Assembly: GCF_001894945.1 (NCBI RefSeq) | Contig: NZ_BCXE01000023.1 | Span: 167,428 to 231,427, forward strand | From: Rhodococcus ruber NBRC 15591 | GTDB lineage: Bacteria; Actinomycetota; Actinomycetes; Mycobacteriales; Mycobacteriaceae | Reading direction: 5' to 3' | DNA: 64,000 nucleotides | Shown: positions 36,577-46,140 of the stretch, piece by piece | Numbering within the stretch: the stretch's first letter is position 1 | How the letters are laid out: the number at the start of each line of letters is the position of its first letter | Notes under the pieces: generated by a model | Told to the model about the DNA's origin: nothing | What the model saw: the letters and a program-made list of their open reading frames with translations, nothing else | The model's database searches: none | Position numbers and translations under genes: made by a program

Positions 36577-36636
36577 ATGCCGCAGGCGCAGATGCGGACG
36601 GACCGGGCGGCGCGGGAAGGCGGGGTGATCCGGTGA
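36577..36636 (+). CDS. 19-codon reading frame bridging mce4A and mce4B (possible translational coupler)
   Basis: The ATG at 36577 comes 1 base after the mce4A stop and the frame ends at a TGA (36634-36636) that overlaps the mce4B GTG start (GTGA). The peptide would be MPQAQMRTDRAAREGGVIR. It has no known domain. All other mce4 junctions downstream overlap directly, so this frame could let ribosomes pass across the 57-base gap. Coding function as such is unlikely. Confidence 0.3.
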   Translation: MPQAQMRTDRAAREGGVIR

Positions 36637-37652
36637 GGGCCACCACGGTCAAGTTCCTCGCGTTCACCGTCGTGATGGTGCTGATCTTCGCGGTGCTGGC
36701 GATCGTGTTCAGCCAGGTGCGGTTCACCGGCACGCAGACCTATCACGCGACGTTCACCGACGTGTCCGGACTGCAGGCCGGTGACAAGGTCCGTATCGCC
36801 GGGGTGCCCGTCGGATCGGTCGACAGCGTCGACGTCGGGCGCGACAACCAGGCCGAGGTGTCGTTCGACGTCGACGCCGAGCACACGCTGCTGGCGAGCA
36901 CCAAGGCCACGGTGCGGTACGAGAACCTCGTGGGCGACCGCTATCTCGAACTGCTCGAGGGACCGGGGACCGGGGAGACGCTGCCGGCCGGCGGCACGAT
37001 CCCGGTGTCGCAGACGGAACCCGCGCTCGACCTCGACCTGCTGCTCGGCGGATTCAAGCCGCTGCTGCAGGGCCTCGACCCGCAGCAGGTCAACGACCTG
37101 TCCGGCGCGCTGCTCCAGGTCTTCCAGGGCCAGGGCGGCACCCTGGTGTCGCTGCTGGGCAACACGAACTCCTTCACGAACTCCCTCGCCGACCGGGACC
37201 GGCTGATCGGCGACGTCATCGACAATCTCAACGCGGTCCTTGCCACCATCGACGAGAACGACCAGCAGTTCACCGAGACCGTCGACCGGTTGCAGACCCT
37301 GGTGAGCGGGCTCGCGCAGGACCGCGACCCGATCGGCACCGCCATCCCGCGGATCGCGGCCGGCACCGGCGATCTCGCGTCGCTGCTGCAGAACAACCGG
37401 CCGGACCTGCAGTCGGTGATCGCCGAGACCAACCGCACCATGACCCAGCTCGACCTCGGGCGCGACGACATCAACCGGACACTCGAGCGGCTGCCGAACG
37501 ACTACAAGAAGCTCATCCGGGTGGGGGTGTACGGCAACTTCTTCCAATTCTTCCTGTGTGCCAACACGTTCAAATTCTCGGGACCGGACGGGACCACCAT
37601 CCGTTTCACGTCGGCCGAGCAGACGACCGGAAGGTGCGCGAAGATCGAATGA
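36633..37652 (+). CDS. mce4B: Mce4B
   Basis: A 339-residue Mce protein starting at GTG 36633 (MRATTVKFLA). The N-terminal helix FTVVMVLIFAVLAIVFSQV is followed by the MCE domain (VSGLQAGDKVRIAGVPVGSV, about residues 44-63) and a helical tail (residues about 130-290). The C-terminus has cysteines FFLCAN and GRCAKIE that can pair outside the membrane. Its stop overlaps the mce4C start (ATGA). A 57-bp gap after mce4A is filled by a short open frame. Confidence 0.92.
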   Translation: MRATTVKFLAFTVVMVLIFAVLAIVFSQVRFTGTQTYHATFTDVSGLQAGDKVRIAGVPVGSVDSVDVGRDNQAEVSFDVDAEHTLLASTKATVRYENLVGDRYLELLEGPGTGETLPAGGTIPVSQTEPALDLDLLLGGFKPLLQGLDPQQVNDLSGALLQVFQGQGGTLVSLLGNTNSFTNSLADRDRLIGDVIDNLNAVLATIDENDQQFTETVDRLQTLVSGLAQDRDPIGTAIPRIAAGTGDLASLLQNNRPDLQSVIAETNRTMTQLDLGRDDINRTLERLPNDYKKLIRVGVYGNFFQFFLCANTFKFSGPDGTTIRFTSAEQTTGRCAKIE

Positions 37653-38707
37653 GTCCGATCCGTGAACGCAATCCCGTGCAGGTCGGCATCGTCGGCCTGT
37701 CCGTCGCCGCCGCGACGGTGCTCGCGGGCCTGCAGTACGACCAGCTGCAGTTCCTCTCCGGGGGCCTGACCTACTCGGCGTACTTCGTCGACGCCGGCGG
37801 TCTCGTACCCGGCGACACCGTCACCCTCGCCGGCGTCGACGTCGGCGAGGTCACCGACGTCCGCCTCGACGACCGGCAGGTGCTCGTCGCCTTCACCGTC
37901 CGCGACGGCATCGCGCTCGGCGAGGACACCGGAGCCGACATCAAGACGAATACCGTGCTCGGCCGCAAGTCGCTCGCCGTGCAACCGTACGGTTCGGGGA
38001 CGCTCGACCCGCGCGAGCCGATCCCGTCGACGCGCACCGACTCGCCGTACTCGCTCACCGACGCCCTCGGCGACCTCACGACCACGGTGTCCGAGCTCGA
38101 CACCGAGCAGATCGACGACTCGCTCGATGCGCTGTCGGATTCGCTGCAGGACACCCCGCCCGAGCTGCGGGGGGCGCTCGAGGGCATGACCAGGCTGTCC
38201 CAGTCCGTCAACGCACGCGACGAGTCGCTCGAGGATCTGCTGGCCCGCGCCGAATCGGTGACCGGCATCCTCGCCGAACGCAGCGACCGGATCAACGCGC
38301 TCGTGGTGGACGCCAACGCCCTCTTCGGGGAGCTGAGCCTGCGGCGCGACGCGATCACCGAGCTGATCGCGAACATCTCCGCGGTCTCGAGGCAGCTCTC
38401 CGCCCTGGTGCAGGAGAACCAGGCGCAGATGGGTCCCACCCTGGACAAGCTCAACGCGGTGACCGCCAACCTGCAGGCGAACAAGGAGAACATCGCCGGC
38501 GCCCTCGACGGGCTCGGCCCGTACATCAGCGCGCTCGGCGAGTCCGTCGCGAGCGGCCCGTTCTTCAACGCGTACGTGTCGAACGTCCTGCCCGCGCCGT
38601 GGTGGAAGGCACTGGTCGACAGCATGGTCGCCCCCGAACTGCTGGAGCAGGACCTGCAGGACATCATCCCGAAGGACCCGCCGTCGATCACGAAGGATGG
38701 CGAATGA
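37649..38707 (+). CDS. mce4C: Mce4C
   Basis: Start is ATG 37649 (MSPIRERNPV), overlapping the mce4B stop; the frame opens earlier at 37556 as a shadow. The 352-residue protein has a short N-terminal membrane helix, the MCE domain (DAGGLVPGDTVTLAGVDVG, about residues 48-66) and long helices with repeated Leu/Ala heptads up to residue 290. The tail PKDPPSITKDGE is hydrophilic. It is part of the Mce4 heterohexamer. Confidence 0.92.
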   Translation: MSPIRERNPVQVGIVGLSVAAATVLAGLQYDQLQFLSGGLTYSAYFVDAGGLVPGDTVTLAGVDVGEVTDVRLDDRQVLVAFTVRDGIALGEDTGADIKTNTVLGRKSLAVQPYGSGTLDPREPIPSTRTDSPYSLTDALGDLTTTVSELDTEQIDDSLDALSDSLQDTPPELRGALEGMTRLSQSVNARDESLEDLLARAESVTGILAERSDRINALVVDANALFGELSLRRDAITELIANISAVSRQLSALVQENQAQMGPTLDKLNAVTANLQANKENIAGALDGLGPYISALGESVASGPFFNAYVSNVLPAPWWKALVDSMVAPELLEQDLQDIIPKDPPSITKDGE

Positions 38708-40032
38708 GCACCGATACTCTCCAAGCCCCGGAGGACCGGCCCGGGAAGCGCCGCCGCCTGCTGCTGCCGGTGATCGCCGGTGTCGCATTGGTGGCCCTGG
38801 CCCTCGTCGCGTTCGCCGTGGTGCTGCCCGGCTGGGGCAAGCGCACGATCAACGCCGAATTCGTCTCCACGAGCGGCCTGTACGAGGGCGACGACGTGCG
38901 GGTGCTGGGCGTGAGCGTCGGCAGGATCACCCGCATCGAGCCGGGCGACGACCTGGTGCGCGTGCAGATGCAGGTCGACGACTCCGTCGACATCCCGGCC
39001 GACGCCAAGGCGGTGATCATCGCGCAGAGCCTCGTGTCCGCGCGCTTCGTCCAGCTGACCCCGGTGTACTCGGGGGGCCCGCAGCTCGCCGACGACGCGA
39101 CGATCCCGCTCGAGCGCACCGCCTCGCCGGTGGAATGGGACCAGATCAAGACGGAACTGATGCGTCTGTCGGAAGCCCTCGGCCCTCAGGGTCTCGATCC
39201 GCAGGGCTCGCTCGGGCGTTTCATCGACACGGCCGCCGAGAACCTCGACGGCAACGGCCTGACCATCCGCGCCACCCTGCGCGAACTGTCCGACACGATG
39301 CACACCCTGTCGGAGGGGCGCACCGACCTGTTCGGCACCGTCCGGAACCTGCAGGCGTTCGTGGCGGTGCTCTCGACCAGCAACGAGCAGATCGTGCAGC
39401 TCGGCGGCCGGCTCGCGTCGGTCTCGGACGTCCTCGCCGAGAGCTCGGATCAGCTCGGCACCTCGCTCGCGGACCTCGACCTCGCGGTCGGTGACGTGCA
39501 GCGGTTCGTGCAGGACCACCGGGCCGCGCTGACCGAGTCGGTGCAGCGCCTCGCCGACGCCACCGAAGTCCTCGCCCGCAAGCGACCCGAGATCGAACGG
39601 GTCCTGCACTCCGGACCGACGGCGCTGTCGAACTTCTACGACATCTACAAGCCCGCACAGGGCTCGCTCACCGGTGCGCTGGCGATCAGCAACCTCGCCA
39701 ATCCCGTCGAGTTCATGTGCGGGTCCGTGGCCGCGGCCGCGAACGCCACCTCCGACCGCAGCGCGGAACTGTGCCGCCAGCAGCTCGGACCGGTGCTCCA
39801 GTCGCTGGCGATGAACTACCTGCCGGTCATGACCAACCCCATCGCCGCGGTGGAGGCGTTCCCCGACCAGATCCAGTACACCGAGCCGGGTCTCGAGGCG
39901 GAAGCCGCGGCCGCGGGGCGGGGCACCGCACCCGCGGACGCCGTGCCGCCGGCCGGGCCGCTGCCCGGCCTGCCCACCGTGACGGTTCCCCCCGACCTCG
40001 GTGCGCTGCTGCAGCCGGGAGGAGGACGATGA
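38704..40032 (+). CDS. mce4D: Mce4D
   Basis: Start is ATG 38704 (MSTDTLQAPE), overlapping the mce4C stop. The 442-residue protein has a basic stretch KRRRLLLP, one membrane helix, the MCE domain (TSGLYEGDDVRVLGVSVG, about residues 56-73), helical tail and a proline-rich C-terminus from about residue 395 (PADAVPPAGPLPGLPTVTVPP). Cysteines FMCGS and ELCRQQ flank the end of the helical part. The proline-rich tail may reach toward the mycolate outer membrane. Confidence 0.92.
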   Translation: MSTDTLQAPEDRPGKRRRLLLPVIAGVALVALALVAFAVVLPGWGKRTINAEFVSTSGLYEGDDVRVLGVSVGRITRIEPGDDLVRVQMQVDDSVDIPADAKAVIIAQSLVSARFVQLTPVYSGGPQLADDATIPLERTASPVEWDQIKTELMRLSEALGPQGLDPQGSLGRFIDTAAENLDGNGLTIRATLRELSDTMHTLSEGRTDLFGTVRNLQAFVAVLSTSNEQIVQLGGRLASVSDVLAESSDQLGTSLADLDLAVGDVQRFVQDHRAALTESVQRLADATEVLARKRPEIERVLHSGPTALSNFYDIYKPAQGSLTGALAISNLANPVEFMCGSVAAAANATSDRSAELCRQQLGPVLQSLAMNYLPVMTNPIAAVEAFPDQIQYTEPGLEAEAAAAGRGTAPADAVPPAGPLPGLPTVTVPPDLGALLQPGGGR

Positions 40033-41264
40033 GCACCCGAATCCGGCACTCCCGCCCGACGCGGCGCGGTGCCGTCGCCGCGATGCTGGTCGCGGCGGCG
40101 CTGACCTCGACCGGATGCGAGTGGGAGGGGCTGAACTCCCTTCCCCTCCCCGGCACCGCCGGGCACGGCGAGGACGCCTACCAGGTGCGGATCCAGATGC
40201 CGAACGTGACCACCCTGACCCAGAATTCGCCGGTGCGGGTCGACGACGTCCAGGTCGGCAGCGTCACCAGGATCGAGGTCGAGGACTGGCACGCCCTCGT
40301 GACCGTCGCCCTCGACGGTGAGGTGGCACTCCCGGCGAACGCGACGGCGAGGATCGGGCAGACCAGCCTGCTCGGCTCGCAGCATCTCGAACTGGCGTCG
40401 CCTACGGACGAGCCGCCGCAGGGCCGGCTCGAGGACGGCGACCTCATTCCGCTCGAGCGGGCCGGGGTGTACCCGACCACCGAGCAGACGCTGTCGTCGC
40501 TGTCGGTGGTCCTCAACGGCGGTGGACTCGCACAGATCAACGACATCACCACCGAGCTGAACGCGGCGCTGTACGGACGGGAGGACTCGATCCGGAACCT
40601 GCTGCCGCGGCTCGACGAACTCGTCGGCACCCTCGACCGGCAGCGGGGCGACATCATCGCCGCGATGGAGGGCATCGACCGGCTCGCGTGGACGGTCGAC
40701 GCGCAGAACGCCACCCTCGTCCGGGCGCTCGACGAGATGCCGGCCGCGCTGACCGTGCTCGCCGACCAGCGCCAGGACCTGACCACCGCGCTCACCTCGC
40801 TCGGCGAGATGAGCACCGTGGCCAGCCGGCTCGTCGAGAACAGCGGCGAGGACCTGCACACCAACCTGCAGGCGCTCGCTCCGACGCTGCGGGCGCTCGC
40901 CGACTCCGGCAACGCCCTGACCGAGGTGCTCGGCGTGCTGCTGACCTATCCGTTCCCGCAGGCCGGCATCGACCAGGTCATCCGGGGCGACTACGCGAAC
41001 CTCGCCATGACCATCGACCTCACCCTCGAACGGCTGGACCTGAACTTCCTCACCGGCACCCCGCTCGCCGGGCGTCTCGCCGGACCGGAAGGCATCCTCG
41101 GGCAGGACGCCGGGCTGGCGGCCCAGTCCGCGGACCCGTTCCAGGCCCCGCTCGAGCAGCCGGCCGCACAACCCGCACCGGGCCCGGCCGCGACCCTGTC
41201 GGTGCCCGGCCTGGGGGAGATCACCATTCCGGGGCTGCCCCCGCTGGGGGTGCCGGCGCCATGA
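40029..41264 (+). CDS. mce4E: Mce4E lipoprotein
   Basis: Start is ATG 40029, overlapping the mce4D stop. The 411-residue product has a signal sequence with lipobox-like LTSTGC, the lipidated cysteine being C30, as usual for the E member (LprN-like) of Mce sets. The MCE domain (NSPVRVDDVQVGSVTRI) spans about 65-130, followed by helices and a Pro/Ala-rich end. It anchors the Mce4 tube at the membrane. The -2 residue T makes the lipobox slightly non-canonical. Confidence 0.9.
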   Translation: MSTRIRHSRPTRRGAVAAMLVAAALTSTGCEWEGLNSLPLPGTAGHGEDAYQVRIQMPNVTTLTQNSPVRVDDVQVGSVTRIEVEDWHALVTVALDGEVALPANATARIGQTSLLGSQHLELASPTDEPPQGRLEDGDLIPLERAGVYPTTEQTLSSLSVVLNGGGLAQINDITTELNAALYGREDSIRNLLPRLDELVGTLDRQRGDIIAAMEGIDRLAWTVDAQNATLVRALDEMPAALTVLADQRQDLTTALTSLGEMSTVASRLVENSGEDLHTNLQALAPTLRALADSGNALTEVLGVLLTYPFPQAGIDQVIRGDYANLAMTIDLTLERLDLNFLTGTPLAGRLAGPEGILGQDAGLAAQSADPFQAPLEQPAAQPAPGPAATLSVPGLGEITIPGLPPLGVPAP

Positions 41265-42676
41265 TGCTGTCGAAGTTCGTCCGGATCCAGCTCGTGATCT
41301 TCGCGGTGCTCACGGTGGTCGGGCTGCTGGTGATGTCGCTGCAGTACGTCAAGCTCCCGCAGCTGTTCGGCGTCGGCCGGTACACGGTGATCGTGGAGCT
41401 GGCCTCCACCGGCGGGCTCTACCCGCACGCGAACGTCACCTACCGCGGCAACACGGTCGGGGTGGTCGACAAGGTGCAGCTCTCGCCCACCGGCGTGGAG
41501 GCCGTCCTGTCGATCGACAGCGACCGCGCGATCCCCGCCGACGTCGACGCGGCGGTGCGCAGCGTGTCCGCCGTCGGCGAGCAGTACGTGGACTTCGTTC
41601 CGCCGCAGAACGGTTCGAGTGGGGAGTACCTGGCGGACGGCGACGTGATCCCCGCCGACCGCACGTCGGTGCCGCAGGAGGTGGGCGCGCTGCTCGACCA
41701 GGCCGACGTCCTGCTCGCCAGCATCAGCGACACGCGGCTGCGCACTGTCGTCGACGAGTCGTTCGACGCGTTCAACGGTTCGGGACCGGACCTGCAGCGG
41801 CTGATCGATTCGACCCGCCTGTTCGTGCAGGAGGCGAGCGCGGGCAGCGAGCAGACCAAGGCACTGCTCGATCAACTCGGTCCGCTGCTCGACACCCAGG
41901 TCGTCACCAGCGACGCGATCCGGTCCTGGACCCGGGACATGCTGACGTTCACCGACGGGCTGCGGGCCGCCGACACCGACCTGCGGGCGGTGCTCGCGAA
42001 GGGGCCGGGCGCCGCGGCCGAGGCCGAACAGCTGCTGCAGGACCTGCGGCCGACGCTGCCGCTCCTGCTGGCCAACATGGTCAGCGTCGGGGAGGTGGGC
42101 GTGATCTACAACGCCGGCATCGAACAGATCCTGGTGCTGTACCCGCCGATGACCACCGCCCTGATCACCGCCGCCGGCAGCGGACCGGCCGAGGACGGCG
42201 CGGTCGTCGACTTCCACCTGCAGCTGCACGATCCGCCGCCGTGCCTGTCCGGCTTCCTGCCACCCGAGCAGTGGCGCAGTCCCGCGGACACCACCATGGT
42301 GGACACCCCCGGCGAGGTGTACTGCAAGCTCCCGCAGTCGGATCCGAACGCCGTGCGCGGTGCGCGGAACCTGCCGTGCATGGAGTTCCCGGGCCGGCGC
42401 GGGCCCACGCCGGAGGCGTGCCGCAACGGGTATCAGCCCGAGTACCTCGACAACCCGTGGCGGGGCGCGCCGACACCCGTGCAGTCGGAAGGCGACGTGC
42501 CGGTCCCCGCATCGCACGCGACCGGGACGAACCCGGCTGCACCCGCCGGGGTCACGGCGCGGGGCATCGACCCGGCGACGGGGACGTACATCGGTCCCGA
42601 CGGTACGGTGTATCGCAACGTCGACACCGGCCCCGAGACCAGTTTGGAGACGTACATGAAGGCGCAGCAAGGCTGA
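41261..42676 (+). CDS. mce4F: Mce4F
   Basis: The 471-residue F member starts at ATG 41261 or the next ATG (MMLSKFVRIQ), overlapping the mce4E stop. It has an N-terminal membrane helix, the MCE domain (TGGLYPHANVTYRGNTVG, about 50-67), a helical part to about 260 and a long cysteine-containing C-terminal domain (PPPCLSG, VYCKLPQ, LPCMEFP, EACRNGY). The C-terminal 60 residues are Pro/Gly/Thr-rich. Its stop overlaps the next start by one base. Confidence 0.92.
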   Translation: MMLSKFVRIQLVIFAVLTVVGLLVMSLQYVKLPQLFGVGRYTVIVELASTGGLYPHANVTYRGNTVGVVDKVQLSPTGVEAVLSIDSDRAIPADVDAAVRSVSAVGEQYVDFVPPQNGSSGEYLADGDVIPADRTSVPQEVGALLDQADVLLASISDTRLRTVVDESFDAFNGSGPDLQRLIDSTRLFVQEASAGSEQTKALLDQLGPLLDTQVVTSDAIRSWTRDMLTFTDGLRAADTDLRAVLAKGPGAAAEAEQLLQDLRPTLPLLLANMVSVGEVGVIYNAGIEQILVLYPPMTTALITAAGSGPAEDGAVVDFHLQLHDPPPCLSGFLPPEQWRSPADTTMVDTPGEVYCKLPQSDPNAVRGARNLPCMEFPGRRGPTPEACRNGYQPEYLDNPWRGAPTPVQSEGDVPVPASHATGTNPAAPAGVTARGIDPATGTYIGPDGTVYRNVDTGPETSLETYMKAQQG

Positions 42677-43209
42677 TGGCAGACGAACAGACCTCCGCCA
42701 TCACGACGACCCCGGAGACCGCACCCGCCCGGACGGTCCGGCTGCTGCCCGCGCTCGCGGCCGTGATCGTCCTCGCCCTGGCGGGCGCCGGGGTATGGCT
42801 GTGGCTCGACGCGAGAGCCGACCGCGACCACGACGCCCGGCGGGCGGCGTACCTGCAGGCCGCGCGGCAGACCGTGCTGAACCTGACCACCATCCACCCG
42901 CAGAGCGCGGCCGCGGACGTGCAGCGCCTGCTCGACGGGGCGACCGGCGACTTCAAGGCCGAATTCGAAGGCCGCGAGGGGCCTTTCGTCGACGTGGTGA
43001 CCAAGGCGAACGTCGACACCACCGGCGAGGTGATCGAGGCCGGCATCCAAGCCGAGGACGGCGCCTGCATGACCTCGCTCGTGGCCGCCCGGTCGATGGT
43101 GTCCAACGCGGAACAGACCGAACCCGAACCGCGCGACTTCCGGCTGCGGGTGACGATCTGCGACGAGGACGGCCGCCTGCTCGCGTCGAAGGTGGACTTC
43201 GTACCGTGA
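42676..43209 (+). CDS. Mce-associated membrane protein (Mas4-like), first copy
   Basis: Start is ATG 42676, overlapping the mce4F stop (TGATG). The 177-residue protein has a cytoplasmic tail of about 20 residues, one membrane helix (LLPALAAVIVLALAGAGVWLWL) and an extracytoplasmic NTF2-like domain of the Mce-associated family (AARQTVLNLTTIHP, VQRLLDGATGDFKAEFEGR). Equivalents are Rv3492c/Rv3493c, which support stability or function of Mce4 transport. Two cysteines (GACMTS, TICDED) may pair. Confidence 0.87.
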   Translation: MADEQTSAITTTPETAPARTVRLLPALAAVIVLALAGAGVWLWLDARADRDHDARRAAYLQAARQTVLNLTTIHPQSAAADVQRLLDGATGDFKAEFEGREGPFVDVVTKANVDTTGEVIEAGIQAEDGACMTSLVAARSMVSNAEQTEPEPRDFRLRVTICDEDGRLLASKVDFVP

Positions 43210-43784
43210 CCGAGAATTCGAAGGACGACGCCGTGACCCAGACCGACGACACCACGCGCGTGGACGCCGCGGAGGACGCGACGACGCCGCCCGGCCCCGC
43301 GGGCGGTCGGCGGAGAATGCTGCTCGCGGCCCTCACCGCCGCGGCGATCGTGCTCGCCGGCCTCGTCGGGTTCGGCGTGTACGACAAGGTCGAGCGCGAC
43401 GGTGCCGAGGCGGCCCGGACCGAGGCCCTGCAGGCGGCCGAGGAGCAGGCCGTCGCGATGCTCGCGTACGACCACGCCAGGGTCGACGAGCAGGTCGCCG
43501 CGGCCTCCGACGGGCTCACCGGCGACTTCCGGGACGAGTACACCAGCCTGATGACGAACGTCATCGCGCCCGGCGCGAAGGAGAAGTCGATCACCGTTCA
43601 GGTGAGCGTGCAGGCGTCGTCGGTCGTGTCGGCCGAGGCCGACCGGGCGGTGACCCTGCTGTTCCTCAACCAGATCACCACCAGTTCCGTCAATCCCGAA
43701 GCGGTCAGCAGCGGCAGCCGTGTGCGCGTCGAACTCGAGAAGCACGACGGCCGGTGGCTGGTGAGCCGCCTGACGCCGGTGTGA
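43206..43784 (+). CDS. Mce-associated membrane protein (Mas4-like), second copy
   Basis: Start is GTG 43206, overlapping the previous stop (GTGA). The 192 residues repeat the architecture of the preceding gene: an acidic N-terminal tail of about 35 residues, a membrane helix (RRRMLLAALTAAAIVLAGLVGFGVY) given here in part, and an NTF2-like Mas domain (MLAYDHARVDEQVAAASDGL). It is the last gene of the mce4 operon and its stop is only 4 bp from the stop of the opposing response regulator. Confidence 0.87.
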   Translation: MTENSKDDAVTQTDDTTRVDAAEDATTPPGPAGGRRRMLLAALTAAAIVLAGLVGFGVYDKVERDGAEAARTEALQAAEEQAVAMLAYDHARVDEQVAAASDGLTGDFRDEYTSLMTNVIAPGAKEKSITVQVSVQASSVVSAEADRAVTLLFLNQITTSSVNPEAVSSGSRVRVELEKHDGRWLVSRLTPV

Positions 43785-43788
43785 GGGA

Positions 43789-44313
43789 TCAGCGACCGGG
43801 CAGGCGCACCATGTGCACGAAGAACCGGTCGATCTGCCGCACGGTGGCGACGAACCGGTCGAAGTCCACCGACTTGGAGACGTAGGCATTGGCCCGCAGC
43901 CGGTAACTGCGCACGACGTCCTCCTCGGCGGTGGACGTCGTCAGCACGACGACCGGGATGGACGCCAGGTCGGGATCGGCCTTGACCGCCTCGAGCACCT
44001 GCCACCCGTCGTACTTCGGCAGGTTCAGATCGAGCAGCACCAGCGCCGGCCGCGCGGCGTCGGCGTGCATCCCGCGCCGGTACAGGAAGTCGAGGGCCTC
44101 CGCGCCGTCCCGCACCACGTGCAGTGTGCTGCCGATCTCGTTGGCCTCGAACGACTCCCGAATGATCAGTTCGTCCCCGGCGTCGTCCTCGACGAGGAGC
44201 ACGTCGAGGGAACCGGTGGTCGTGCGCGGCGCGGGGACGCCGGCCGCCGCAGCCCCGATGCGCTCGGGCGAGGGCCGGGAACCGTAGTCCTCGCGGTCGG
44301 GTGTGCTCGTCAC
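43789..44313 (-). CDS. Single-domain response regulator (Rcp1/CheY-like)
   Basis: I start at GTG 44313, which overlaps the otsA stop (GTGA). Of the 174 residues, about 35-170 are a receiver domain: acidic pocket E42-D43-D44, phospho-acceptor D95 ([11 protein letters not shown]), T125/T126 and K147. No output domain follows. The [13 protein letters not shown] segment and the spacing resemble Rcp1-type regulators that usually pair with phytochrome-like kinases. No kinase is adjacent. Coupling to trehalose synthase is unexpected. Confidence 0.82.
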   Translation of the reverse strand: MTSTPDREDYGSRPSPERIGAAAAGVPAPRTTTGSLDVLLVEDDAGDELIIRESFEANEIGSTLHVVRDGAEALDFLYRRGMHADAARPALVLLDLNLPKYDGWQVLEAVKADPDLASIPVVVLTTSTAEEDVVRSYRLRANAYVSKSVDFDRFVATVRQIDRFFVHMVRLPGR

Positions 44314-45800
44314 TCGGGCTCGCCGACCTCCGCCGGCGCGATCAGCGCCGGACCTGCCGCGCCCTGATGGGCGAGGGCGTCGAGGAAGGACCGGGCCCAC
44401 CGGTCCACGTCGTGGGCGAGGACCTGCCGGCGCAGTGCCCGCATGTGCCGCCGGCCGTCCTCGCGCGGCTGGGTCAGCGCCGCTTCCATCTTGTCCTTGA
44501 CGTCCTCGAGGTCGTGCGGATTGCACAGGAAGGCCTGGCGCAGTTCTGCTGCGGCCCCGGTGAATTCGCTCAGCACGAGGGCGCCGCCGAGGTCGCTGCG
44601 ACACGCCACGTACTCCTTGGCGACGAGGTTCATGCCGTCACGCAGCGGCGTCACCAGCATGACGTCGGCCGCGACGAAGAACGCGATCAGCTCGTCCCGT
44701 GGAATGGGCCGGTGGATGTAGTGCACCACGGGCCGGCCCACCTCGGCGTACTCGCCGTTGATCCGGCTGACCGTCTGCTCGATGGCGCCGCGCATCTGCA
44801 CGTACGACTCGACGCGTTCCCGGCTCGGGGTGGCGAGCTGCACCATCACCGTGTCGGCCGGATCCACGCGCCCCTCGGCGATCAGCTCGAGCAGCGCGTC
44901 GAGGCGGACGTCGATGCCCTTGGTGTAGTCGAGCCGGTCGACGCCGAGCATGATGTGCCTCGGATTGCCGAGTTCCTTGCGGATCTGCTTGGCGCGGTCG
45001 CGGATCGACTTGCGGCGGGCCTGCTCGTCGAGCTGCCCGGAGTCGATCGAGATGGGGAACGCCCCGACGCGCACCGCCCGGAACCCGACCTGCACCACCC
45101 CGAGCTTCGAGCGCACGCCCACGGTGCCGCGGGAGGTCTGATGGCCGGCCAGCCGGCGCGCCAGGTACAGGAAGTTCTGGGCGCCGCCGGGCAGGTGGAA
45201 GCCGATCAGGTCGGCGCCGAGCAGACCCTCGACGATCTCGGTCCGCCACGGCATCTGCATGAACAGTTCCACCGGCGGGAACGGAATGTGCAGGAAGAAG
45301 CCGATAGTCAGGTCCGGGCGCAGCATCCGCAGCATCTTCGGCACCAGCTGCAGCTGGTAGTCCTGCACCCACACCGTCGCGCCCTCGGCCGCGGCCTTCG
45401 CGGTCTCCTCCGCGAACCGGCGGTTGACCTCGACGTAGGTGTTCCACCACTCGCGCCGGTACTCCGGCCGGACGATCACGTCGTGGTACAGCGGCCACAG
45501 TGTCGCGTTGGAGAAGCCCTCGTAGTAGTCGGCGATCTCCTGCGCGCTCAGCGGGACCGGATACAGCTCGAGGTCGTCCTGGACGATCGGGTCGAGTTCG
45601 GCGTCGGCGACACCGGCCCAGCCGACCCACGCTCCGCGGTTGCTGCGCAGGATCGGCTCGAGCGCGGTGACGAGGCCACCCGGGCTGCGCTTCCACCGGG
45701 TCGAGCCGTCCGCAAGACGCTCGAGGTCGACGGGCAGGCGGTTCGCGACGACGACGAAGTCCGAACCACCCGCCTGCGTCGACTCCTCAGCTGCAACCAC
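44310..45800 (-). CDS. otsA: Alpha,alpha-trehalose-6-phosphate synthase OtsA
   Basis: A 496-residue GT20 glycosyltransferase (GTG start 45800). It has [12 protein letters not shown] at the N-terminus, [33 protein letters not shown] (UDP-glucose side) and [14 protein letters not shown] near the C-terminus, all family markers. It condenses UDP- or ADP-glucose with glucose-6-phosphate to trehalose-6-phosphate for osmoprotection and cell-envelope mycolates. It lies between a 57-residue protein gene and the response regulator in one minus-strand operon, equal in position to Rv3490. Confidence 0.95.
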   Translation of the reverse strand: MVAAEESTQAGGSDFVVVANRLPVDLERLADGSTRWKRSPGGLVTALEPILRSNRGAWVGWAGVADAELDPIVQDDLELYPVPLSAQEIADYYEGFSNATLWPLYHDVIVRPEYRREWWNTYVEVNRRFAEETAKAAAEGATVWVQDYQLQLVPKMLRMLRPDLTIGFFLHIPFPPVELFMQMPWRTEIVEGLLGADLIGFHLPGGAQNFLYLARRLAGHQTSRGTVGVRSKLGVVQVGFRAVRVGAFPISIDSGQLDEQARRKSIRDRAKQIRKELGNPRHIMLGVDRLDYTKGIDVRLDALLELIAEGRVDPADTVMVQLATPSRERVESYVQMRGAIEQTVSRINGEYAEVGRPVVHYIHRPIPRDELIAFFVAADVMLVTPLRDGMNLVAKEYVACRSDLGGALVLSEFTGAAAELRQAFLCNPHDLEDVKDKMEAALTQPREDGRRHMRALRRQVLAHDVDRWARSFLDALAHQGAAGPALIAPAEVGEPE

Positions 45801-45848
45801 GTGGCGCTCCCTGTCCTTGTCCGACTGTCCCTGTCCGGCGGTGTCCGG

Positions 45849-46022
45849 TCAGTCCATCTTCGGGTTCGGCCCGATGCCGAGCATGGACAGCAGCATGCGG
45901 CACTCGTCCGCATCCTCCGCGTAGGCAGCGACGACACGCTGCGCCTGGCGGGCGGTTTCGTCCGCGACGGGTTCGAGTTCCTCGTCCGGAATGTCGTTCT
46001 CGGTGGTGGCGTCCGCGGCCAT
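45849..46022 (-). CDS. Conserved small acidic protein upstream of otsA
   Basis: ATG 46022 is preceded on the minus strand by a strong RBS (gggaggaac). The 57-residue product MAADATTENDIPDEELEPVA... is acidic in its first third, followed by one amphipathic helix (ARQAQRVVAAYAEDADECRMLLSMLGI). M. tuberculosis has a similarly short gene (Rv3489) beside otsA. I know no function. It may regulate OtsA; that is inference from the 48-bp spacing and order. Confidence 0.7.
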   Translation of the reverse strand: MAADATTENDIPDEELEPVADETARQAQRVVAAYAEDADECRMLLSMLGIGPNPKMD

Positions 46023-46140
46023 GGTTGTTCCTCCCGGGCTTGCTGCTCCGTTCGAGCAGGTCATTCGTAGTGCGACTCTATGAGAACCGGCGCTTCCGAC
46101 GCCACCCGCGCTGCAAGTTAGGGTTGACTCACTTCTCGGG

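Noticed and set aside
46043..46059. Hairpin CTGCTC/GAGCAG in the leader of the small protein gene
   Set aside because: A 6-bp stem is expected by chance in such GC-rich DNA and has no further support.
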